Below are positions 10,357-19,166 of a stretch of 64,000 nt of DNA, one piece after another. The notes under the pieces were generated by a model that did no database searches, had not been told where the DNA came from, and was given only the letters and a program-made list of their open reading frames with translations. Source of the DNA: Mesostigma viride (Eukaryota > Streptophyta > Mesostigmatophyceae > Mesostigmatales > Mesostigmataceae); NCBI GenBank assembly GCA_009746045.1, contig RPFO01000667.1, positions 643,721-707,720 of the forward strand, written 5' to 3'. The position numbers and the translations under genes were made by a program. Positions within the stretch are counted from its first letter, which is position 1. Each line of letters opens with the position of its first letter.

Positions 10357-11306
10357 CCAATCCCTTCTTTTCTTTAGGGATCACATCCCCTGCCAGGGAC
10401 CCTTGAAGTAGCTTGAAATGTCCTTCACTCCAGCTTGAAGCTTGAACAGATGTCTTTAATGGCCATTGCCATTCCCCCAGCCCTTTCTTTTAAGGAACTG
10501 GAAAAGAAACAGATCTGCCACAGGGAAAACCATTCCATGAGAAATGGATAAAAACCTATGGAAGTGGCATTACAGAGTACCACCAGATATTAGAAGCACA
10601 CAAAATTAAATACATACAGGTTAATTCTATGAGGTCTTCTCCAGGAATTAATCCCATCACCTCGGTAGAGCCTCCAGTACAATGACCTTCTGGCGGTGAG
10701 TTACATTAATCCCAGATACTAATCCCATAAAACCCAGTACATATTCAATATAAGTACAATAAATCCATGACAATTAAAATACCACTTGACAAAGTAAGGC
10801 GTATTACAATAGTTTGCCTGTCATTCTCTCAACAGGGGTCTATTGGCGCCCGTCTTACGGCGCCCGTCTACTTGCCAGATGGTAAACTGCCACAGCAAAC
10901 AAATGACAAAATGAAACACATAGGCAACAATTAAATCCTGCCCTGGGGAACTAGGGAAGTCTGAACAGGCAAACACCTGAACAGGCCAGCTTGTAGAAAC
11001 ATAATACCAGGGAATCGAACCCCGCCCTATAAACCCCAGAATAAAGGTTCCCAGACCATTGTGAGAAGTATGTACAAATATACATTTCTTTTAAAATAGA
11101 ATACATGGTCTGTAATGGACCTGTCAACCTTGTGTAGTCAACAGCATGAACCCCAGCCAAAGCCTGGCTGTATCCTGATTAAAATCAGAGTGAGTGTACC
11201 ATGGTCCATGAGCCTTAGTACAGAGTAAAATACAAGTATTATGCCAGTCACAATGCTGACACTACTACACAATCTGCTCTCCAATGCCCTATAACCAGAC
11301 ACCAGC
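10357..11306 (-). other. 3' non-coding region and polypurine tract of copy B
   Basis: Counterpart of 6593-7542. The purine tract lies at about 10357-10377 next to the LTR, seen as pyrimidines on the plus strand. Only a few substitutions separate it from copy A. Confidence 0.7.
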
Positions 11307-11664
11307 TTAGACAGCTTGCTGAGATGGGTCCATCAGAGACTGAAGAACCTTGTATTGCACTGCTGCCTTCTGCACTAGCTTGGTCAAAGCATCAGCAGGA
11401 TTGTCAACCCCAGGGATATGCTCAATATTGGCCAAGGAGGACAATTCCTTAAGAAGGAGATAATCCAAGTCCCTACTTCTGGCCATCTGCCTGTGCACAA
11501 ACTGCACCATCCCCATGGAGTCTGTTTTTAGAAGAGTGGTAACCTGAAGTGGCCAAGGAGTGTTAGAAGTCATCTGATGAAGCAACTCCTTCAGATAAAG
11601 GCTTGTGTGAATGCCTTCACAAATAGCCCTGCATTCTGCCACATCACTGCTGACAGCCACCCGT
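11307..11664 (-). pseudogene. C-terminal part of copia-like RNase H, copy B
   Basis: Encodes HKRVAVSSDVAECR through ADALTKLV to the stop at 11307. It is the end of the RNase H whose upstream part lies beyond 22536. The gypsy insertion separates the two halves. A few codons of gypsy LTR are open in frame before it but are not part of the protein. Confidence 0.85.
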
Positions 11665-11669
11665 TTGTG

Positions 11670-12242
11670 TGTTACGCCGCGGATATCTACCTCCACCTCT
11701 ACCTCTAATGGGCCTGATACTACCTAAACTGGTCAGACCTCCTCTACTTAACCCTCTGGCGAAAGACGAACGTGACGGAGCTGATCTCAATGCATTAACG
11801 TAAGTGTTACTATAATACGCCATACAACCATTTATCAAAACCCGTTTACTCCAGGAATAGAGGAAGGAAACACAACTACACTGCCGTGACCCAAGCCTAT
11901 ATGTGTTAATTCATTTAACACACGCCGAGTGCACACACAAGGGGTAGAACGCGCATAAATGGTCACCAACGGTCCAACACGCTCGGGCCGACATGGCCCT
12001 CGCCTACAGGTGCACGCTGGTCCACTAAATCTACTGATGCACGCTGGTCCACTACATTCTACCACAGGATCAGGACCACTAGTAAAGTACGCGGCGCGGC
12101 GCCCAACGGCACCCAATGTACCACAGTACTGTTACGAGGACAATAATGTCCCGGTAGGAGCCTAAACGTAAACCTAGGGACAACCGAGGCAAAGGACCTA
12201 ATTTACGTCCGTAACTACAACGAATTGTTACGCGACGTAACA
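11670..12242 (-). repeat. 3' LTR of gypsy element
   Basis: 573 bp starting TGTTACGCC and ending GCGACGTAACA in window orientation. It pairs with 21959-22531. Confidence 0.95.
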
Positions 12243-12257
12243 CCTCCCCCCCCACAA
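12243..12257 (-). promoter_or_regulatory. Polypurine tract of gypsy element
   Basis: On the minus strand the bases immediately before the 3' LTR read GTGGGGGGGGAGG, a G-rich purine run in the position expected of the plus-strand primer. Confidence 0.75.
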
Positions 12258-12884
12258 AGGTAGGGAGCCCTCTCCCTACGTACAGGGAGGAAAACAAGGG
12301 GTAGGAAACCTAATGCACCCAGCACACACTAACACAGTCAGCAAGCCATCCAAGATACAGGGCACCAATAGTTCACACGGTCTCCACCACCACGCCGGGA
12401 GGTGTAGGGTTAGCCAGCACCAAGCCTGGTGGTAGGTTCCCCTAACTGCCTGGAACGGAGTCCTTGCCGGGGGGGAACGGCACTGGGCAGGACACACAGA
12501 GTAAACCCATCAGCACCAAGGACCAAGAACGACCAGCCAACTGGCCAGAACATGAGGGCGACTCTACATACCGGAGGGACAACACCCTCAGGTCGGGCCT
12601 AAGGCCCTCTATCTAATGGCCATCCGTCTGGTAGGTACCACGGGAGGCCAGCAGGACTTCCAGGTAGGCCTGGTAATGGGCCACGATCCCGAGGCGCCCG
12701 ACACACCTGGGAAAACCCGTAGGACATGGGCGAGATGGCAAGCTCGGCGGAGGCGCGCGGCAGGTCACACTGGCGGCAGGCGAGTGCGGACATACCACAT
12801 CCAGGCACGGGCGTGTCGCGCGACTCCGGCGTCGCATGCACCACAGAAGGAGCCCTGTCCCGATCACCCTGGGACAACTCCCAG
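12258..12884 (-). other. Gypsy 3' region between last ORF and LTR
   Basis: About 630 bp. A minus-strand reading frame is open from the TTAA insertion to 12599, but it has no recognisable domain, and the upstream ORF already ends at the insertion site. I treat this as untranslated, with a possible short extra ORF. Confidence 0.4.
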
Positions 12885-13596
12885 TTAAGTAATGCAATAC
12901 GCATTACTTTTGCATACTTGCAAGTATGCAAAAGTAATGCGTATTGCATTACTTAACTAAAATTGGGCCGCGTGGGGAAATCCGGCGTTCCGCACACACC
13001 GCTCGTTACCGAGGTGACTCGATTAATTACGACTCGGCTATTCCCAGCCTCCCGCCGTAATCCCTATTTCGACTTGGCCTACCCGGCCTCCGCCAAACAT
13101 AGAAATCCACAAATATTTCGACTCGGCCTCCCAGGCCTACCCGCCGCAAATATTTCCGTGCCTCCGAGAGGATTCGAACCCGGTACCCCAGGAGCGAACG
13201 CCAATCTTAGTTAAGTAATGCAATACGCATTACTTTTGCATACTTGCAAGTATGCATCTTAGTTACTTAACTAAGATTGGCGTTCGCTCCTGGGGTACCG
13301 GGTTCGAATCCTCTCGGAGGCACGGAAATATTTGCGGCGGGTAGGCCTGGGAGGCCGAGTCGAAATATTTGTGGATTTCTATGTTTGGCGGAGGCCGGGT
13401 AGGCCAAGTCGAAATAGGGATTACGGCGGGAGGCTGGGAATAGCCGAGTCGTAATTAATCGAGTCACCTCGGTAACGAGCGGTGTGTGCGGAACGCCGGA
13501 TTTCCCCGCGCGGCCCAATTTTAGTTAAGTAATGCAATACGCATTACTTTTGCATACTTGCAAGTATGCAAAAGTAATGCGTATTGCATTACTTAA
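12885..13596. mobile_element. Composite of TTAA-flanked palindromes and inverted MITE-like cores
   Basis: Order, with TTAA at every joint (12885, 12953, 13211, 13267, 13525, 13593): 64-bp palindrome, 254-bp core, partial palindrome of 52 bp, the same core inverted (13271-13524), 64-bp palindrome. The cores match 80-333. The whole block is itself a large inverted repeat. It sits exactly at the TAA stop of the gypsy extra ORF and, because TTAA is regenerated, does not change that stop. Confidence 0.8.
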
Positions 13597-14960
13597 CTCT
13601 CCCGGAGGGAGTCGGAAGCGCGGGTAGCGCGAGGATCCTGGCCGGTGGACCGAACAACCGCGGCCAAGGACAGAGAGGCCGAAGGGGCAGGGGCCGAAGC
13701 AGGGGCAGGAGCCGACACCGACGCAGGTGACACTGATACAGCAGAAGGCCGCGCCGGACCCGAAGCCAGAGGGGGCCGTGACGGACCCGCCGCCGAAGCT
13801 GGCGCGCCGGTCTCGGTGGCCGGTGCACCCTCAGGCCACATGTTAAAAATGGGGCCCGTAGGGACAGGCAGTCCTGCATAAGATTGACTACCATCCAGGC
13901 TCCAGTCAGGAACCGGAATCCTCTGCGGGGGACCACCCTCCCAAAGCCTGGGCAGTCCGCTAGTGTCGCCAAAGAAGCCCCGCGACGGCTGCGACTGAGC
14001 TGGTGGAGGCTCGGAAGCAGCGACAGCGGGCGCGGTCACAGGGGCAGGGGACTCGCGCGTAGGCGCAGGTACAGCGGTCACAGACGCGGAGGCAGCAGGA
14101 GTCGCAGCAGCCGCCGGAACCACAGCGACCGCGGGCGCCAGCGGGGGCGCGGGCGAAGCCGTAGTCGCCGGGGCAACAGAAGGGGTAGGAGGCGCGGATC
14201 CAGCTGGCGTAGCCGGGACCTGCGCCTGGGCCGCCAGGAAGGCCCCAAACGCCGTGGTCAGGGACTGGATCTGAGCCTGCATAGCCGAGACCGTCGCCGA
14301 AAGAGGATCAGGCAAACCCGAAGGGGTAGGCTCCACTGCAACACCCCGGGTCGACCGAGGGGACGACGGGACCGGAGAGGGAGGAACAGACGCCGAGGAG
14401 GCGGACGCAGCGCTCGAGGCAGAATAATCTGGAGTATAATGTACCTCGGCTGGGGCGCCCGAAGGGGCAGGACCATCAACCGCTAGTCCCGCCGCCTGAT
14501 CAGCTATCTCCATGAATTCTACGGCCCGTAAAAGGTCGCAGGGGTTCTCATCTACCTCAGCATCACCCTCAGCCGGAAGCCAAGGAAACACCTCCCGTAG
14601 GCAGGTACGGCCCACAGGGGTAGAGAGGTAGGAGAACACACGGCAACACCGGAGAACCGCATCTATCTGTTCCAAGGCGGGACAGCGAGAACCACACCCC
14701 AACAAACAGTGTCCGGCATCGTCGAACCCGTGCAGGACAAGCTGGTGCGGCTCATTAGGGGAAGGACCATACCACGTGACCCCGAAGAGGGCCGCCCTGA
14801 CTAAGCTCGCATGTTGGGCCTGAAGGGCCGGCTGCACAACGCCACCCCGGTAACATGATCGCGACACCCAACGGCCCGGAAGGGCCTCGAAATACAGCTC
14901 AGGGTCCGGTAGGGGCAGGGACGGCAGCGGGCTCTCAGCCGGAGGGGTAGGCTCTGTCAT
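13593..14960 (-). CDS. Extra ORF of gypsy element, downstream of integrase
   Basis: 455 codons from the ATG at 14960; an in-frame ATG at 15086 would overlap the integrase end and is less likely. The N-terminal ~140 residues are ordered-looking, with several cysteines and tryptophans (LPGRWVSRSCYRGG, LLGCGSRCPALEQI, CRVFSYLSTPVGRTC). The rest is rich in Pro, Ala and Ser and probably disordered. No transmembrane segment is apparent, so it does not look like an envelope protein. I do not recognise the family. A third gene in this position occurs in some chromoviruses, usually of unknown role. Confidence 0.6.
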   Translation of the reverse strand: MTEPTPPAESPLPSLPLPDPELYFEALPGRWVSRSCYRGGVVQPALQAQHASLVRAALFGVTWYGPSPNEPHQLVLHGFDDAGHCLLGCGSRCPALEQIDAVLRCCRVFSYLSTPVGRTCLREVFPWLPAEGDAEVDENPCDLLRAVEFMEIADQAAGLAVDGPAPSGAPAEVHYTPDYSASSAASASSASVPPSPVPSSPRSTRGVAVEPTPSGLPDPLSATVSAMQAQIQSLTTAFGAFLAAQAQVPATPAGSAPPTPSVAPATTASPAPPLAPAVAVVPAAAATPAASASVTAVPAPTRESPAPVTAPAVAASEPPPAQSQPSRGFFGDTSGLPRLWEGGPPQRIPVPDWSLDGSQSYAGLPVPTGPIFNMWPEGAPATETGAPASAAGPSRPPLASGPARPSAVSVSPASVSAPAPASAPAPSASLSLAAVVRSTGQDPRATRASDSLRES

Positions 14961-15036
14961 GACGGCTGCGGAGGGGAGGGGACAACCAACCACCCGTCGA
15001 CAGCAGACATAACATAAGAGAGGAGAAGGCCTACGA

Positions 15037-16563
15037 CTAGAGCTTGTGCAGGGTTTTATATTCCTGCAGCAGGCGACTACACCCATCTAGCTCACTCTCC
15101 GTATACCAAACCTTATCTACTTCACTACGAGCATACATCCACTTCACTTTATACTGACGCTGGGTACCGCGGCCCTTTTTGATATCTCGATGGGCCACGA
15201 TGCTTTCTACTTCGTCTTCTACTTCCCCAGTGTCAGGATTATGCTCTAAAGGGGCAGGCGCTAACTCCCTGCCAGCGAACGTACTAGGGTGGTACAGTTT
15301 AAGCTGGCTCCTATGGAAGGTGTTTGAATGCGTTTGCCAAGAGGTAGGGATATCGACTTTATACAAGAAATTTCCTACCCTAGACAACACATGGAAGGGT
15401 CCTAAGAAGGCAGGCCTAAGTTTGACCTTCAGTTCTGCTTCAAACTTATGAGCAAAACGGCCAACACGGGGGCCTTCTACTAATACTAGATCTCCTACTT
15501 CTATCTCAGGTGCTCGTCTATCTAAGGAGGCACGCAACCTAGCAAGGTACTTAGCCTGAGCTTTTTGATACCCTGAGATCGCGTGGTCATGAGCAGTTTT
15601 CATTCTATCTAGTAAGGACTGTACACCTTCTACAGTATCTCGGGACACATCATCCTTGTCCCGTAGAGGACTAGCTAAGAGAGAGGTAGGGGTAAGGGGC
15701 TGTCTCCCAGTATCTAAGAAGAAGGGCGTATATCCATGCGCAGCTTGGGGACAATTGTTGAGGGAGAACTCTACCAAACATAAATAATCCTCCCAATCAC
15801 TACCCGAGCCATTAACATAGTGCCTAAGCGCTTCTTCTACTACTCTATTAAGACGCTCTACTAAATGAGAGGAGGAGGAGTGGTAGGCAGTACCGTAGGT
15901 AACCTTGGTACCGATGGCAGCGAAAAACTGCTGCCAAAAATCTGAGGTAAATAATTTATCCTTATCACTAATAAACTGCCTACTCAATCCATGATATCTA
16001 TATACATTATTGAGGTATAGGCGTGCGCAATCACGTGCGGTGAGTTCTAAAGGACACGGCACAAGATGGCACATACGAGTAAAACGATCTATGAACACAA
16101 GGATTTGGGCATTGCCCCTATCATTCTTTCTAAAAGGTCCTACAAAATCCATCATGATAGAATCCCAAGGCATGATAGGGTCAGGCAAGGTCCTAGGTTC
16201 TGCTATCTGTCCTACATTATTGGGTTTCATTTCCTGGCAAGATTGACAAGTTCTAACATACTCATCCACATCCTTATAAAGGGAAGGCCAGTAATAAGAG
16301 CGGGCTACTAGGTCCCGTACCCGTTTACCACCCTGGTGAGCAGCTAAGTCATGCAACTCAAAGAGCAAGGAGGAGCGACAGATAGGAGGGACATACAGGC
16401 GCCATTGAGGGGGAGAATCTGCTATCTGCACATATAAAAACCCACCTACAAATTTACAAGGGTGCTTGCCTAATTGTTGGGGATGTGCAGCAATGGCAGC
16501 TAATGCTTCCGGCTCAGTGGCCGTAAATCTACTAATAAGGCGTTCAAGATCAGAGGTAGGCAT
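15037..16563 (-). CDS. Integrase with C-terminal chromodomain (gypsy)
   Basis: 508 residues. An H2C2 zinc-binding region (HDLAAHQGGKRV ... CQSCQEM) leads into a DDE core with catalytic acids in MMDFVGPF, FISDKDKLF and HLVERLNR. The protein ends with a chromodomain (VESIVAHRDIKKG ... QYKVKWMYA ... VWYTESEL, last ~60 residues), which in this group directs integration to particular chromatin. The frame is open upstream of the ATG to the G-run at 16712-16719, where it meets the RT ORF in the -1 frame. It is therefore probably part of the same polyprotein. Confidence 0.92.
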   Translation of the reverse strand: MPTSDLERLISRFTATEPEALAAIAAHPQQLGKHPCKFVGGFLYVQIADSPPQWRLYVPPICRSSLLFELHDLAAHQGGKRVRDLVARSYYWPSLYKDVDEYVRTCQSCQEMKPNNVGQIAEPRTLPDPIMPWDSIMMDFVGPFRKNDRGNAQILVFIDRFTRMCHLVPCPLELTARDCARLYLNNVYRYHGLSRQFISDKDKLFTSDFWQQFFAAIGTKVTYGTAYHSSSSHLVERLNRVVEEALRHYVNGSGSDWEDYLCLVEFSLNNCPQAAHGYTPFFLDTGRQPLTPTSLLASPLRDKDDVSRDTVEGVQSLLDRMKTAHDHAISGYQKAQAKYLARLRASLDRRAPEIEVGDLVLVEGPRVGRFAHKFEAELKVKLRPAFLGPFHVLSRVGNFLYKVDIPTSWQTHSNTFHRSQLKLYHPSTFAGRELAPAPLEHNPDTGEVEDEVESIVAHRDIKKGRGTQRQYKVKWMYARSEVDKVWYTESELDGCSRLLQEYKTLHKL

Positions 16564-16673
16564 CGCTACAGAAGTATCCAGAACAGGTTTAAAGAGATCT
16601 CCTACCGCCTTGCCGAAGAGAAGGGGAGGTCCTAGGGGGACTACGTTTTCATAAGACTTTCCTGACCTAGTCG

Positions 16674-18560
16674 CTATATGGCTAAGCGGTATAGAAATTT
16701 TATTTTTCCCCTCCCCCCCACCGAGGCCACAGGAAGGGCCTCACACGGGAGAGAGAGTCCTACGTGAGAAAGGAGATCAGGCATGCGAACAGCTGTATGA
16801 AAGAGGTAGGCATAGGAATCATCATCAGGTAGTTCACCATAAGGGGTTACACCCATAGTAGTAGGAACTAGAGTAATATTGAGAACATCAAGGTCCTCGA
16901 AGAAGGAATAGTCTGCACGACGAGAGAGTGCATCTGGTACTATGTTATCTACACCCTTGACATACTGAAGTTTAAAAGGGGAAAACTGTGCTAAAAATTC
17001 CATCCAGCGCGCTTGCCGAGGGGTAAGGTTGGGTTGGGAGAGAAGATGGGTAAGGGGACGATGATCCGTTTGGATAACTAACCTATAAGGATCTAGCTCA
17101 CAGGGTTCATTCAGGCAGACATCAAATTGAGCACCTTTAAGGAAGTGCTGCCACGCGTGGCAACAATACACCACAGCTAAGAGTTCCTGCTGGTGGACGG
17201 GATAGTTACGCTCCGCAGGGAGCATTGTCCTAGAGATATATTCAATTGGCTGTAAGCCCTGACCCTGATCCTGGAGAAGGACACCACCTATAGCTACTTT
17301 ACTAGCATCTGTAGCCACAACAAAGGGTTTAGTAGTATCCGGTAGGATGAGTACAGGAGGGGAAAGGAGTAGGGATTTTAGGCACTGAAAAGCAGACTGA
17401 CACTCACTACTCCAAACAAAGGGGATATCCTTCTTTAATAAATGATTAATAGGGGCTGCTATAGTGGCGAAACGCGGGATAAAACGCCTATAGTAAGAAG
17501 CAATTCCTAGGAAACTACGTACACCTTTAACGTCGGTAGGAGTAGGCCATTCCTGAATTGACTTAGTTTTATCCGGGTCGGTAGCGACCCCGGCATCTGA
17601 CAGAACGTGCCCTAAAAATGGGACACTCCTACCCGAACGCACTTTAGCACGGCGCGCCCACAAAGAATTTTCAGCCATTATTTCTAATACTTTCTTTAAA
17701 TCACGTAGGTGCGTTTCAAAATCAGGAGAGTAAATAAGAATATCATCTAAGTAAGCTTGAGCACAAGAACGGTCATGCTCAGATAAAGAAACAGAGGAGA
17801 AGGAGGGATCCTTTAGATCAGAGGACACCTGAGGAAGATGAGAATTTCCCATAACAGGTCTAAGCACTTCATTCATTAACATTTGAAAAGAGGCAGGCGA
17901 GTTACAGAGTCCCATAGCCGCTACTCTAAACTGGTAATGACCAAAAGGGGTAGCAAAGGCGGTTTTATGGCAATCCTCAGGAGCTATCCGCAACTGCCAA
18001 AAACCATCCGCACAATCCAGTACTGTGAAACAAGTGGAACCTTTAACCTTATTAAATATATCGTCAATACGAGGTAGAGGGTATTTAGATTTCACAGTAA
18101 TATCATTCAACTTCCTATAATCAGTAACTAGGCGAAACTTGCCATTTGGCTTAGGAACTAACAGGACACCAGCTGAGTAGGGGGAGTTACTAGGCTCTAT
18201 CAATCCTGCTTCTAATAATGACACTAAAATCTGTTTTAGTTCCTTTAACTCGGTAGGGCCCATTCTATACATCGGAGAGTGCGTAGGAACTGCACCGTCC
18301 TTGATAACTACACGGTGTAAAACAGAACGAGGAGGAGGATAAGAAGGAGTCTTTTCTTCAAATACTTTTGAGGAATCTATCACAGCCATGTATCTTACTA
18401 TTTCATTTTCAGTAAATCCTACTCCTATTGTATCCACTGTATTTACATCTATATCCACACTATTGTTAGTGATAGGTATCTGTTGTACTTCTAACTGAAG
18501 GAACATACATAATAGGTATCCATTTTGCTTTAATTCAGAACGTAATTCGTCATTTGACAT
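16674..18560 (-). CDS. Reverse transcriptase and RNase H (gypsy)
   Basis: 628 residues. RT landmarks: PYSAGVLLVPKPNGKFR, VTDYRKLNDIT, FTVLDCADGFWQL, GLCNSPASFQ and YLDDILIYS (YLDD catalytic motif). A stretch of about 30 residues between the QMLMNEVLRP helix and YLDD is longer than usual. RNase H follows with VVATDASKVAIGG, ELLAVVY and QTDHRPL. The ATG at 18560 shares its A with the TAA of the protease ORF (TAATG), suggesting stop-restart coupling. The last 18 residues are out of the main frame. Confidence 0.93.
   Translation of the reverse strand: MSNDELRSELKQNGYLLCMFLQLEVQQIPITNNSVDIDVNTVDTIGVGFTENEIVRYMAVIDSSKVFEEKTPSYPPPRSVLHRVVIKDGAVPTHSPMYRMGPTELKELKQILVSLLEAGLIEPSNSPYSAGVLLVPKPNGKFRLVTDYRKLNDITVKSKYPLPRIDDIFNKVKGSTCFTVLDCADGFWQLRIAPEDCHKTAFATPFGHYQFRVAAMGLCNSPASFQMLMNEVLRPVMGNSHLPQVSSDLKDPSFSSVSLSEHDRSCAQAYLDDILIYSPDFETHLRDLKKVLEIMAENSLWARRAKVRSGRSVPFLGHVLSDAGVATDPDKTKSIQEWPTPTDVKGVRSFLGIASYYRRFIPRFATIAAPINHLLKKDIPFVWSSECQSAFQCLKSLLLSPPVLILPDTTKPFVVATDASKVAIGGVLLQDQGQGLQPIEYISRTMLPAERNYPVHQQELLAVVYCCHAWQHFLKGAQFDVCLNEPCELDPYRLVIQTDHRPLTHLLSQPNLTPRQARWMEFLAQFSPFKLQYVKGVDNIVPDALSRRADYSFFEDLDVLNITLVPTTMGVTPYGELPDDDSYAYLFHTAVRMPDLLSHVGLSLPCEALPVASVGGRGKIKFLYRLAI
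16712..16718 (-). promoter_or_regulatory. Candidate -1 frameshift site between RT-RNase H and integrase
   Basis: On the minus strand the RT frame reads GTG GGG GGG AGG, containing GGGGGGA, which fits the X-XXY-YYZ slippery pattern. A -1 shift here gives an open frame that runs without stops into the integrase ATG at 16563. Without it, the RT ORF stops at 16674. A homopolymer undercall in the assembly would look the same. Confidence 0.45.
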
Positions 18561-19114
18561 TATACTTCAGGTATAGGTCTTACAGGAGGATCAACAGGTG
18601 TAGGAGGAGTAATATCTACCAAGGATAAATTTTCCAATCTATAATGACGTTCAGGTACCCAGTAAGAGCTATCTGGAAACCAAATGACCATGGTATCATA
18701 ATTAATAGTAATCTTATTATCCTGGTGCCAATCTAATCCTAGTAATACATCAGCGGTAGTGATAGGGCCTATAGTGGCCGTCAGGTTGACAGTACGTCCT
18801 TGTATAACCATGGGAAGGGACACCGTACCCGGGGAATGACTGGTGCGACCATCAGCATAATGAACAGTAACGGGTTTGGTGTGAGGGGTAGGGACTAGTC
18901 CTAAACGTCTAACTAGGGCCTCGCTCACAAAGGAGCTAGCCGCACCGCTATCTACCAACACAGAGACATTCAAGAGTTCATCAGCATGCAAGAAGGGGTC
19001 TACAACAGTGTGAGGGACGGTTAAACCACCATTCAAGAACATAAGAGGACGCACACGTAGTGGTAGGGAAGATTCAGCTCCTACAGAGGTTATAAAAACA
19101 GGCAGGCAAAAATT
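18560..19114 (-). CDS. Aspartic protease (gypsy)
   Basis: The frame is open from 19114; the first ATG lies near 19042. The active-site region is VLVDSGAASSFV and the second conserved patch is DVLLGLDWHQD. It cleaves the Gag-Pol precursor as a dimer. It lies in a different frame from gag with no clean overlap, so its mode of expression is uncertain. A G-run at the gag end (near 19181-19188) may hide an indel. Confidence 0.85.
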   Translation of the reverse strand, partial: NFCLPVFITSVGAESSLPLRVRPLMFLNGGLTVPHTVVDPFLHADELLNVSVLVDSGAASSFVSEALVRRLGLVPTPHTKPVTVHYADGRTSHSPGTVSLPMVIQGRTVNLTATIGPITTADVLLGLDWHQDNKITINYDTMVIWFPDSSYWVPERHYRLENLSLVDITPPTPVDPPVRPIPEV

Positions 19115-19166
19115 TTATCTGGGGTACTATCTAAGGACCTGTCCAGGTTACCCCCGGCTGACAGGC

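Noticed and set aside
12599-12884. Continuation of the gypsy extra ORF beyond the TTAA insertion
   Set aside because: The ORF already ends in TAA formed by the TTAA target itself, so no interrupted reading frame needs to be assumed.
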